From Halococcus sediminicola (GTDB taxonomy: Archaea; Halobacteriota; Halobacteria; Halobacteriales; Halococcaceae), in assembly GCF_000755245.1 (NCBI RefSeq), contig NZ_BBMP01000021.1, forward strand, positions 1 through 64,000: 64,000 nt of DNA, read 5' to 3'. Position numbers and translations under genes: made by a program. The notes beneath the pieces were generated by a model. That model ran no database searches, was not told the origin of the DNA, and was given only the letters and a program-made list of their open reading frames with translations. Each line of letters begins with the position of its first letter. The first letter of the stretch is position 1. Shown piece after piece: positions 7,269 to 14,389 of this stretch.

Positions 7269-8654
7269 ATGGAGGACACGGACAAATACCTGATTCACGC
7301 GGACGTCACCGCCGAGGGGGTCGTCGAACGCAACGACGTCGTCGGCGCGATCTTCGGCCAGACGGAGGGACTGCTGGGCACCGATCTCGACTTGCGCACC
7401 CTCCAGCAGTCCTCGAAGGTCGGTCGGATCGACGTCAGCATCAACTCGCAGAACGGCCAGTCGTTCGGGCGTATCACCATCGCCAGCGGCCTCGATAGGG
7501 TCGAGACCGCGATTCTGGCGGCGTCGCTTGAAACCATCGAACGCATCGGTCCCTGCCGCTCGACGGTCGACGTCGAGCGCATCGAGGACGTTCGGGCCGC
7601 AAAGCGCCGCGAGGTCGTCGAGCGAGCGAAAGGTCTCCTCGGAGCCTTCGAGGAGTCCACGATGAGTTCGGCCGAACTCGTCGAACAGGTCCGCGAGAGC
7701 GCACGCACCGGCGAGGTCGTCGAGTTCGAGGGACTCCCCGCGGGACCGCGCGTCGCCGAGGGCGATGCGATAGTCGTCGTCGAGGGCCGTGCGGACGTGC
7801 TCACGCTGCTCGAATACGGCATCAAGAACGCCGTCGCCGTCGAGGGGACCAACGTGCCCGACGCCGTGGCCGCCCTCACCGGCGAGCGCACGGCGACGGC
7901 GTTCCTCGACGGCGACCGGGGCGGCGACCTCATCCTGAAGGAACTCGCCCAGGTCGGCGACATCGATTACGTCGCCGTCGCCCCCACGGGCAAGAGCGTC
8001 GAGGACCTCTCACGCGAGGAGGTCCACGAGTCGCTGCGCGGGAAGGTCGCCCACGAACTCGTCGCCGAGGCGGGCAACCCGCGCGAAGCCGTCGCCGCGA
8101 CCGACGGCAGCGCCCGACCCGCGCCCGCCGAGCACGTCGCGCCATCGACACCCGAGCCCACGCTGGAGACGGTGGAGCCGACCACCGACGTCGAACCCCC
8201 GTCCGCTCGTCCGTCCCCACCCGATGCCGAAGACCAACCGTCCGGCGAACCGGTCGAGGCGCGAGCGGCCGAAACGGACGGAGCGACCGGTGAGGACGAA
8301 TCGCGGGAGACGGCGGAGACCGAGGACGAACCGGCGACGCTCGGCGCACACGTCCGGGAGGTCGTGAACGACGAATCCGATCTGACACGGCTGCTCGACG
8401 GCGAGTTCGCGCTGATAGCGGAGGTCCCGGTCGACGAGACGTTCGACGCCATCGCGGAGGCGTCGGCGGTGCCCACCGCAGTGGTGACCGACGACGAACT
8501 CGACCAGCGCGTGCTCGACGTGGCCGCTCAGCGCGGCGTCGAGCAGGTCGTCGCGCGCTCGACCGGCGAGTTCGTCAAGCGACCGACCGACGTGCGCGTG
8601 CGGACCGCCGATCAGCTCCGCTCCGATTCGGTTGACGCCGACGAATCGGACTGA
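7269..8654 (+). CDS. dnaG: DNA primase DnaG, archaeal type
   Basis: Archaeal DnaG is a Toprim protein with reported primase and exosome-associated roles. The N-terminal domain (residues 1-150, DKYLIHADVTAEGVVERNDV and the GLLGTDLDLR segment) is archaea-specific. The Toprim core follows, with the catalytic Glu in VVEGRADVLTLLEYG near residue 168 and the metal-binding FLDGDRGGDL near 213. The middle is a Pro/Glu/Asp/Thr-rich linker of about 100 residues, and the C-terminal domain is conserved again. I choose the ATG at 7269 (MEDTDKYLIHA) because haloarchaeal homologues begin there. A GTG at 7200 would add 23 residues and lies close to the start predicted from the TATA-like ggtatat near 7175-7181. 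Confidence 0.93.
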   Translation: MEDTDKYLIHADVTAEGVVERNDVVGAIFGQTEGLLGTDLDLRTLQQSSKVGRIDVSINSQNGQSFGRITIASGLDRVETAILAASLETIERIGPCRSTVDVERIEDVRAAKRREVVERAKGLLGAFEESTMSSAELVEQVRESARTGEVVEFEGLPAGPRVAEGDAIVVVEGRADVLTLLEYGIKNAVAVEGTNVPDAVAALTGERTATAFLDGDRGGDLILKELAQVGDIDYVAVAPTGKSVEDLSREEVHESLRGKVAHELVAEAGNPREAVAATDGSARPAPAEHVAPSTPEPTLETVEPTTDVEPPSARPSPPDAEDQPSGEPVEARAAETDGATGEDESRETAETEDEPATLGAHVREVVNDESDLTRLLDGEFALIAEVPVDETFDAIAEASAVPTAVVTDDELDQRVLDVAAQRGVEQVVARSTGEFVKRPTDVRVRTADQLRSDSVDADESD

Positions 8655-9046
8655 CGGACCATCGCCACGCCGTCGGCGTTCTCGTAGTGATTCGGGAGAT
8701 GCTCTTCGATCCGGAAGCCGTGGCGCTCGTAGAACCGTCGCGCGCGCTCGTCGTCGGCCCGTGCGGTGAGTCGACACTCATCACAGTCGTCGAGAATCGC
8801 GGTCAGAAGCGCCGAGCCGTGGCCCGCGTTGCGGTGGCCGGGGGCGACGGCGAGTTCGGCGAGATGCGTGGGCTGGCTCCCGACCGCGAGCGCGTAGCCA
8901 ACGGGGGTGTGCCCGGCGACGAGCACCGTTCCCGCTCCGTCGATGGCCGTTTCGAGCAACTCCGGCCAGTTCGAGGCGAGCGAGGCCGCCTGAATGGCGA
9001 GCAAACGCGGGCGGTCGGCTGGCGTCGCCGCCCTGATTCCGGTCAT
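8612..9046 (-). CDS. GNAT-family N-acetyltransferase
   Basis: The 144-residue protein has the GNAT fold: acetyl-CoA-binding motif A is visible as LAVAPGHRNAGHGSALL, followed by the late-strand signature ERARRFYERHGFRIEE. It resembles RimI-type acetyltransferases, but the substrate cannot be told. Its start overlaps the stop of the DUF92 gene upstream by four bases (9043-9046), so the two are probably translationally coupled. Its 3' end runs 43 bases into the end of dnaG on the other strand, an antisense overlap. Confidence 0.82.
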   Translation of the reverse strand: MTGIRAATPADRPRLLAIQAASLASNWPELLETAIDGAGTVLVAGHTPVGYALAVGSQPTHLAELAVAPGHRNAGHGSALLTAILDDCDECRLTARADDERARRFYERHGFRIEEHLPNHYENADGVAMVRQSDSSASTESERS

Positions 9047-10407
9047 AGCGACGCGAGACCGGCGAGCACGGCGAGGGCCGCACAGAGCAGCGCGGCCGCG
9101 AGCGTGGCGAGGAAGTTCACTGTTTGATTACCGATGCGGCGGTCGGCGAACGCGAGACCGGCCAGCGCGCCCGCGAACAGTTCGTCCACCCGTCGGTTCT
9201 CGAAGAGCGCGCCGAGCAGGCTATCGACGACCATGCCGGCGACGCCCGCCACGGCGATGGCGAGCGCACCCGCGGGCGGGACCGCGAGGAACGGAAGGGC
9301 GAGCACGGCGATGAGCACCGCACCGAGCGAGCCGGCGAGCACGCCCTGCCACGTCACGCCGCCGTCGGTGCCGGGAGGGACCGTTTCGAGCGTCGTGATG
9401 AGTCGCGGCGTGTCGAACAGGCCGCCGAGTTCGCTCGACAGCGTGTCGGCCATCGCGCCGGCGAGCGACCCGGCGAAGACGAACGCGAACAGCGAACCAT
9501 CCATCGAGACCATCGGACTCGCGGCGTGGGCGAGCACCGCACCCAGCGCGACCGCCGAGTTCGCGAGCACGTTGGCGCTGCCACGCGCGCCGTCGTTGCC
9601 TTCGGCGAGTCCGCGCTTTCGCTTGCGTTCGTAACGGAACTTGCCGGCGAGTCCGCCGCCGCCGAAGAAGACGATGAGCAGCGCGAACCAGCCGAACCCG
9701 CCGAGTACGACCATCAACAGCCCCGCGAGCACGCCCGTCAGCATTCCGGTGATCGAGGCCGTATCGAGCGCGTAGGCGAGCGCCCCGAAGCCAGCCGTGA
9801 CGGCGAGCGCGAGCGCGATGCCCACTGGAGAGGTCGTCGGTTCGAGCGCGGCCAGCAGCCAGAGCAGTAGCCCCATCGAGAACAGCACGAGCGGGTCGTC
9901 GCGGACGAACAGCGCGAGACGAACCAGCGCGCCGAGCAGCGCGGCGCTCGCGGCGAAGAAGACCGCGAGCGCGGGCGGCGGTGCGGGGGCGACGAGTCCG
10001 ACCACGAACTGGGCGAGCACGCCCGCGAGCGCACCCCCAACGACGAACGCAAGCGTGGCGGTGATGGCGGCGTCGGAGCGCTGTCGGGCCGCCGCTTCGG
10101 CGAGATTCCCACCCGAGAGCACGAGCACGCTGGCGGCAAAGACGAAGACTGGCATCCCGAACAGGGGAACGAACAGCGCGAGACCGGCCGCCGCGAGCGA
10201 AAAGCCCGCCAGTCCGTAGAGCGTCCGCTCCTCGTGGTCGCCGGGCCGGGCGAACAGCTCGAAGACCGGCCCGTCCTCGACGACGAACGCCGCGAGCGCG
10301 GCGACGACCACGAAGGGAGCAGCGGCGGCCGGACCCAACAGCGGGGCGGCGAAGGCGAGTGCGCCGACGAGCGCGAACGCGCCCGCCCGCCGGAGTGGCC
10401 ACGTCAC
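9043..10407 (-). CDS. DUF92 integral membrane protein (VTE6/TMEM19-like)
   Basis: The 454-residue protein is very hydrophobic, with about twelve or more membrane helices. The C-terminal half carries the DUF92 family pattern: a GGGGLAGKFRYERKRKRG loop, a RGSANVLANSAVA segment, AGAMADTLSSELGGLF and the VTWQGVLAGSLGA stretch. Plant VTE6 of this family is a phytyl-phosphate kinase, so an isoprenoid-phosphate kinase is a reasonable guess. The divergent and next genes are cis-prenyltransferase family members, which fits. The start is a GTG at 10407 with a TATA-like gttaagtag centred near 10434, giving a leaderless transcript. The GNAT gene overlaps its end. Confidence 0.82.
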   Translation of the reverse strand: MTWPLRRAGAFALVGALAFAAPLLGPAAAAPFVVVAALAAFVVEDGPVFELFARPGDHEERTLYGLAGFSLAAAGLALFVPLFGMPVFVFAASVLVLSGGNLAEAAARQRSDAAITATLAFVVGGALAGVLAQFVVGLVAPAPPPALAVFFAASAALLGALVRLALFVRDDPLVLFSMGLLLWLLAALEPTTSPVGIALALAVTAGFGALAYALDTASITGMLTGVLAGLLMVVLGGFGWFALLIVFFGGGGLAGKFRYERKRKRGLAEGNDGARGSANVLANSAVALGAVLAHAASPMVSMDGSLFAFVFAGSLAGAMADTLSSELGGLFDTPRLITTLETVPPGTDGGVTWQGVLAGSLGAVLIAVLALPFLAVPPAGALAIAVAGVAGMVVDSLLGALFENRRVDELFAGALAGLAFADRRIGNQTVNFLATLAAALLCAALAVLAGLASL

Positions 10408-10484
10408 GCCCGTCGTTTTCCCGATGGCTACTTAACGCTCCCGAAGCCGCCAGCGAACGCTCTCCAGCCATCTTCGAACGAAAT

Positions 10485-10615
10485 CGGTCGCTGTGGCGCG
10501 CGGGAGCGCACCGACGGTGCGCGACTCGCGTGAGGGATGAGTGAACGAGCGTAGCGAGTGAGCGAATCGGTTGGGGAGGTATGTGGGCCGTGCGGGGCGG
10601 TTGCGATCCCTCATT
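10485..10615 (+). repeat. Dispersed structured repeat, family A, copy 1
   Basis: This GC-rich intergenic element has a second copy at 47490-47618. Positions 10560-10587 are identical to 47565-47592 over 28 bases. A hairpin upstream (cgcaccg 10507-10513 with cggtgcg 10515-10521) sits where copy 2 has a different hairpin (gtgcc/ggcac), so pairing is kept while sequence changes. The element lies between the divergent promoters of the DUF92 gene (TATA near 10434) and the UppS-like gene (TATA near 10713). Orientation is arbitrary. The 330-base gap holds no other gene that I can support. Confidence 0.75.
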
Positions 10616-10708
10616 GTCGTCTGCATCCCGTCGTAGCTGTTGCAGTCGAGGACATCAAAGCCCGTGAAGTCAGACGGTTTCGATGATCGTGTCCACGAAA
10701 CGTGAAGG

Positions 10709-10717
10709 CTTAGGCGA
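10709..10717 (+). promoter_or_regulatory. TATA-like box for the UppS-like gene
   Basis: The box (ggcttaggc) is centred about 25 bases before the GTG at 10738, which fits leaderless initiation on that GTG and supports it as the start codon. Confidence 0.5.
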
Positions 10718-10737
10718 ACCGACCACGACAACCTGAC

Positions 10738-11346
10738 GTGGGACTGTACGACCGCTATCTCGCCGCTCGCATCCGCCGCAATCCGGCCCCGCTGCCGGGC
10801 TGTGTCGCGGTCGTCATCACCGAACGTGACCTGCTCGAAGACGGTGCCTATCGCACGGTCGAAGAGTTCTTCGAGTGGGCCTTCGAGTACGGAGCCGACT
10901 CCGTGCTGGTCTACGTGAGCGTGCTCGATACGGGCGCGGTACCGGCCATCCGCCGGGTGTTCGAGCGCTGTGACGCTCCCCGCGAACTCGCCGTCCGCGG
11001 CCCCGATGACGCCGAGCGTGCCGACGCACCGATCAACGTGAGCATCGGTCTCGGCGGCAAGCACGAGTTCGCGGCGGCCGTTCGCGGCGCAGCCACCGCG
11101 GTCGAAGCCGGGACGCTCGCGCCCGAGGAGATCGACGCCGACACCATCGAGGAGAGGTTAGTGTTTCCGACCGACCCCGACCTGGTCATCAAGACTGGAG
11201 CCGAGCGACTCTCGGATTTCATGATCTGGCAGTCGGTCTACTCGGAACTACACTTCACCGACGTGAACTGGCGGGACTTCCGCAAGCGGGAGTACCTGCG
11301 GGCGCTGCGCGATTATCAGAACCGCCAGCGTCGGTACGGCCAGTAA
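10738..11346 (+). CDS. Degenerate cis-prenyltransferase (UppS) paralogue
   Basis: The 202-residue protein aligns with undecaprenyl diphosphate synthase but lacks the catalytic site: where UppS has HVAVIQDGNRRYA, this has CVAVVITERDLLEDGAYR at residues 22-39, with no catalytic Asp or GNRR loop. The C-terminal region is still recognisable (DLVIKTGAERLSDFMIW, then the FRKREYLRALRDYQNR helix), corresponding to the RTGGDERTSNFLPW segment of the active enzyme. That pattern resembles the non-catalytic subunit of heteromeric cis-prenyltransferases, such as NgBR/Nus1 with DHDDS. The active UppS is encoded convergently, 12 bases away. The start is a GTG with a TATA box at the leaderless distance. The partner role is inferred. 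Confidence 0.8.
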   Translation: MGLYDRYLAARIRRNPAPLPGCVAVVITERDLLEDGAYRTVEEFFEWAFEYGADSVLVYVSVLDTGAVPAIRRVFERCDAPRELAVRGPDDAERADAPINVSIGLGGKHEFAAAVRGAATAVEAGTLAPEEIDADTIEERLVFPTDPDLVIKTGAERLSDFMIWQSVYSELHFTDVNWRDFRKREYLRALRDYQNRQRRYGQ

Positions 11347-11358
11347 GCACTCAGCGGG

Positions 11359-12288
11359 TCAGTCGGCCGTCGTCGGGTCGCTTTCGTTCGTGTCGTGCTC
11401 GATACCGTCGAGTTCACCCCGAGGGAGGTGCTCACGGAGGCGCTCGACGATGGCGCGGGCCTCGTCGAGTTCCGCGCCGCCGACCGCCCGAACCAGCGCG
11501 AGCGCGCGCCGGGCACGGGTGCGCCGCCACGACTGCGTTCTGGATTCGTAGGTCCGGATCGCGCGCAGGAAGTCCTTCTTGGCGAAGGCCGGCCAGTAGG
11601 GTGTACAGAAGAACACGGCGGCCTCGTTGCCGTTGGCGTGCCACGGTAGGAAGTTCGAGGTGCGCTCGTCGCCGCCCGTGCGGATGATGAGGTCCACGTC
11701 GCGGGCGGGACCGGTGTAGAGGCGGCGCTCGATCTCCTCGCTGTCGATGTCACCGGGCGCGATGTCGCCCGCCTCGACCGCGCTGGCGGCCTCACGGGCC
11801 GCGCCCAACAGTTCGGTTCGGCCGCCGTAGGCGAGCGCGATATTGAGGTGGAGTGCGTCGTATTCTTCCGTTTTCCCCTCGGCGTACGCGATGGTCTCGC
11901 GGAGGTACTCGGGCAGGCGGTCGGTCTCGCCGATGGCGCGGATCCGTACCTCCTGGTCGTGGACGCGCTCGGCGTCGGCGAACTCGCGGAGTTTCTCGTC
12001 GAGGAGCGAGAAGAGGTGTTCGCGCTCTGCCGGCGAGCGGTCGAAGTTCTCCGTCGAGAAGGTGTAAAGGGTGAGCTCCTCGACGCCGCAGTCGGCACAC
12101 CAATCGAGCACTCGCTCGGTGGTCTCCGCGCCGGCACGATGGCCGTCGGCGGCGTCCTTGCCGTGTTCGTCGGCGTATCGGCGGTTGCCGTCTTGAATGA
12201 CGGCGACGTGGGTGGGTGCGCCGTCGATTTCGCGCTGGAGGAGGCGCTCGTAGGCTCGATACAACAGACCGTGCGTGCGCGGGGCCAT
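11359..12288 (-). CDS. uppS: Cis-prenyltransferase (polyprenyl diphosphate synthase, UppS family)
   Basis: The enzyme adds isopentenyl units in cis to make the polyprenyl carrier lipid used in archaeal protein N-glycosylation. All family motifs are present in the 309-residue protein: HVAVIQDGNRRYA with catalytic Asp33, LTLYTFSTENFDRS, ALAYGGRTELL, and the isopentenyl-binding IIRTGGDERTSNFLPW near residue 205. The C-terminal 50 residues or so (RTRARRALALVRAVGG onward) extend beyond the usual end of the family. It converges with the degenerate paralogue at 10738-11346, and together they may form a heteromeric enzyme. The ATG at 12288 is preceded by a weak TATA-like element near 12314. Confidence 0.93.
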   Translation of the reverse strand: MAPRTHGLLYRAYERLLQREIDGAPTHVAVIQDGNRRYADEHGKDAADGHRAGAETTERVLDWCADCGVEELTLYTFSTENFDRSPAEREHLFSLLDEKLREFADAERVHDQEVRIRAIGETDRLPEYLRETIAYAEGKTEEYDALHLNIALAYGGRTELLGAAREAASAVEAGDIAPGDIDSEEIERRLYTGPARDVDLIIRTGGDERTSNFLPWHANGNEAAVFFCTPYWPAFAKKDFLRAIRTYESRTQSWRRTRARRALALVRAVGGAELDEARAIVERLREHLPRGELDGIEHDTNESDPTTAD

Positions 12289-12376
12289 TTTACGGAGCTA
12301 ACTCGGGGGAGTGAAATGAATCTTCTGACACGCGCGTCATGGGAGTGTCCGACACGGACGGACGGTATTGCGCAGG

Positions 12377-12384
12377 TTTTTATG
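12377..12384 (+). promoter_or_regulatory. TATA box of the cold-shock pair
   Basis: The element tttttatg is centred about 28 bases upstream of the first cold-shock ATG at 12410, giving an mRNA with a leader of two bases or none. Confidence 0.6.
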
Positions 12385-12409
12385 TGGCGGGTGCATCGAA
12401 TCGAGTGCA

Positions 12410-12604
12410 ATGGCGTCAGGTACGGTTGACTTCTTCAACGACACGGGTGGCTACGGTTTCATCGAAAGCGACGACGCTGACGAGGACGTCTTCTTCCATA
12501 TGGAAGACGTTGGCGGCCCTGACTTGGAGGAAGGACAGGAAGTAGAGTTCGACATCGTGCAGGCTGACAAGGGACCGCGGGCGGAAAACCTGGAGCGGCT
12601 GTAA
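12410..12604 (+). CDS. Cold-shock domain protein, first tandem copy
   Basis: This 64-residue protein is a single cold-shock domain: a five-stranded OB fold that binds single-stranded nucleic acid and acts as an RNA chaperone. The RNP1-like motif is GGYGFIES (residues 13-20) and the RNP2-like motif is VFFHMEDV. It is very acidic for a CspA protein, as expected in a halophile. The ATG at 12410 sits at the start of the transcript predicted from the TATA box. The second copy begins two bases after its stop codon. Bases 12449-12564 are identical to 12646-12761. Confidence 0.95.
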   Translation: MASGTVDFFNDTGGYGFIESDDADEDVFFHMEDVGGPDLEEGQEVEFDIVQADKGPRAENLERL

Positions 12605-12761
12605 ACATGGCGGAAGGCAAAGTCGATTTCTTCAACGACACGGGCGGCTACGGTTTCATCGAAAGCGACGACGCTGACGAGGACGTCTTCTTCCATATGG
12701 AAGACGTTGGCGGCCCTGACTTGGAGGAAGGACAGGAAGTAGAGTTCGACATCGTGCAGGC
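12449..12761 (+). repeat. 116-base perfect direct repeat inside the cold-shock pair
   Basis: Bases 12449-12564 and 12646-12761 are identical, offset by 197 bases. On both sides the two genes differ at many synonymous positions; for example, the final thirteen codons encode the same residues mostly with different third bases. Identity in the middle with divergence at both ends points to gene conversion rather than a simple recent duplication. Confidence 0.9.
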
Positions 12762-12801
12762 CGACAAAGGCCCGCGCGCCGAGAACCTCGAACGACTGTA
12801 A
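12607..12801 (+). CDS. Cold-shock domain protein, second tandem copy
   Basis: The second 64-residue cold-shock domain protein differs from the first only at residues 3 and 5 (MAEGKVDFF against MASGTVDFF). The RNA-binding residues are the same: GGYGFIES and VFFHMEDV. It starts two bases after the first gene's TAA, so both are expressed from one promoter. A T-tract at 12813-12817 follows the stop, and just beyond it is a stem (cctcggt 12821-12827 with accgagg 12837-12843). Confidence 0.95.
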   Translation: MAEGKVDFFNDTGGYGFIESDDADEDVFFHMEDVGGPDLEEGQEVEFDIVQADKGPRAENLERL

Positions 12802-12810
12802 ACGACACAC

Positions 12811-12843
12811 GATTTTTCGCCCTCGGTGCGGTGCGGACCGAGG
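12811..12843 (+). terminator. T-tract and hairpin after the cold-shock pair
   Basis: Five T residues at 12813-12817, typical of archaeal termination, are followed by a perfect 7-bp stem (12821-12827 with 12837-12843). The hairpin lies after the T-tract, so the T-tract alone is the more likely terminator. Confidence 0.45.
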
Positions 12844-12874
12844 AGCGTATCTTTTTCGGGCGCGAGCGACAGGT

Positions 12875-13270
12875 ATGAGCGAGACGCTCGACGACGAACT
12901 CCGCAGACGGACCGAAGCGCTGCTCGAACCCGGCGACATCGAGTTACAGGGACTTATCGTCCATACCGAGTACGATTCGAGCGAGGAGAGCATGCTCCAT
13001 CGCGCGACGATCGAGATCGGCGAGACGATCGCCAAACACGCCGAGGCCGACGACACGTACGTCTATTCGGGCACCGACGACCCCGATTTCGGCCTGAATC
13101 AGCATCAGGGACTCACCATCGAAGCGGACGAGTTCGTCTGGGAGTGCCAGCAGCTCCTCCGCGAGGGCAGCTACGACGTCGTGTTCTACTACGAGGCGAG
13201 CGCCGACCACGAGGCCATCGTCGACGAGCTTCGAGCGGAGGGCTACACGGTGACCGGCGTCCCGGGGTAG
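12875..13270 (+). CDS. Haloarchaeal DUF5778 family protein
   Basis: The 131-residue soluble acidic protein matches the haloarchaea-only family I recall as DUF5778, whose members begin much like this one (a LLEPGDIELQGLIVHTEYD segment near residues 16-34). No catalytic motif is evident. Features include a single Cys in FVWECQQLL and an alternating strand/helix pattern, with the C-terminal YDVVFYYEASADHEAIVDEL suggesting an alpha/beta fold. The function is unknown. A TATA-like gtatcttttt centred near 12849 would start the mRNA at the ATG at 12875. Confidence 0.82.
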   Translation: MSETLDDELRRRTEALLEPGDIELQGLIVHTEYDSSEESMLHRATIEIGETIAKHAEADDTYVYSGTDDPDFGLNQHQGLTIEADEFVWECQQLLREGSYDVVFYYEASADHEAIVDELRAEGYTVTGVPG

Positions 13271-13276
13271 CGAGGC

Positions 13277-13284
13277 GTTTATCC
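13277..13284 (+). promoter_or_regulatory. TATA box of the heme-synthesis operon
   Basis: The element gtttatcc is centred about 27 bases before the ATG at 13307, predicting a leaderless operon transcript covering three overlapping genes. Confidence 0.6.
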
Positions 13285-13306
13285 CCGCCGCGGGCCGAAA
13301 ACCGGT

Positions 13307-14389
13307 ATGAGTGATGCGGACGCTGCCCCCGCGCTCGACGAGCGCGACCGGGCCATTATCAATGCCTTTCAGGGCGGGTTTCCGGTGGCTGAACGCCCGT
13401 TCGAGCCGGCCGCGCGAGCGCTCACGGAGCGCGGCATCGACGTCACCGCCGACGAACTGCTCGACCGGATTCGGCGACTCGACGAAGAGGGTGTCCTCTC
13501 GCGCTTCGGCGTGCTCATCGACGCCGAGGCCATCGGCGGGACGGCCACGCTGGTAGCGATGCACGCCCCCGAAGAGCGCTTCGACGAGGTCGCCGAGCAG
13601 GTGAACGCCCACCGCGAGGTCGCCCACAACTACGAGCGCGCACATCCCCACCTCAACATGTGGTTCGTCGTCTCGGTCGCCGACGACGAGGCCGTCGACG
13701 AGGTGCTCGCCACCATCGAAGAGGAAACCGGACAAAAGACCTACAATCTCCCGAAACAACGGGAGTTCCGCGTCGAAGCGAAGTTCCTGCTCGACGGCCC
13801 GATTGCGGACGGCGATCTCGATCTGTCGGACCTCGGACCGACGGTCGAACCCGATGGGAAGGAATCGCTGACGCCGGCCGAGCGCGACCTCGTCATCGAG
13901 TTGCAGGGTGGATTACCGCTCACCGCGACGCCCTATTCGGACGTCGCCGATGCCGTCGGACGGGACGTCGAGTGGGTCGTCGGAACGATCAATCGCTTTC
14001 TCGCCGAGGGAAAGGTCCGGCGTGTCGGCGTCGTGCCGAACCACTACGCGCTCGGCTACACCGAGAACGGCATGACCGTCTGGGACGTACCCGACGAGCT
14101 CGTTGCGGAAGTGGGACCGGCGATCGCCGAACTGGAGTTCGTCACCCACTGCTACGAGCGTCCGCGCCACGAGGGCGTCTGGCCGTACAACTTCTTCGCG
14201 ATGACGCACGGCCGCTCCGAAGGGGAGAGCGAGCGCCGCATCGAACAAGTGAAAGAGCGGATGAACGATTTTTTTGACATCGGTGACGAGAACTGGGACA
14301 CGCTGTTCTCGACACGTATTCTGAAGAAAACGGGCATCAGAATGGACGAGCGCGCCGCAGCGAACACCGACGATCCATCCGATAGATGA
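13307..14389 (+). CDS. ahbAB: Siroheme decarboxylase, fused AhbA-AhbB type
   Basis: This enzyme removes two acetate carboxyls of siroheme to give 12,18-didecarboxysiroheme in the alternative heme pathway. The 360 residues are two homologous Lrp/AsnC-like units, each with a winged helix and a ligand domain. Unit one starts LDERDRAIINAFQGGFPVAERPF and has the RAHPHLNMWFVV segment; unit two starts LTPAERDLVIELQGGLPLTATPY and has YERPRHEGVWPYNFFAMTHG. In many organisms these are separate AhbA and AhbB proteins that form a dimer; here one chain carries both. The next gene overlaps by four bases (14386-14389). Transcription should start at the ATG itself. Assignment rests on sequence pattern and on the operon partners. 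Confidence 0.9.
   Translation: MSDADAAPALDERDRAIINAFQGGFPVAERPFEPAARALTERGIDVTADELLDRIRRLDEEGVLSRFGVLIDAEAIGGTATLVAMHAPEERFDEVAEQVNAHREVAHNYERAHPHLNMWFVVSVADDEAVDEVLATIEEETGQKTYNLPKQREFRVEAKFLLDGPIADGDLDLSDLGPTVEPDGKESLTPAERDLVIELQGGLPLTATPYSDVADAVGRDVEWVVGTINRFLAEGKVRRVGVVPNHYALGYTENGMTVWDVPDELVAEVGPAIAELEFVTHCYERPRHEGVWPYNFFAMTHGRSEGESERRIEQVKERMNDFFDIGDENWDTLFSTRILKKTGIRMDERAAANTDDPSDR

Noticed and set aside
12449-12761. Direct repeat as CRISPR or tandem repeat array
   Set aside because: The repeated block is inside two coding genes with the same frame, and there are only two units without spacers.
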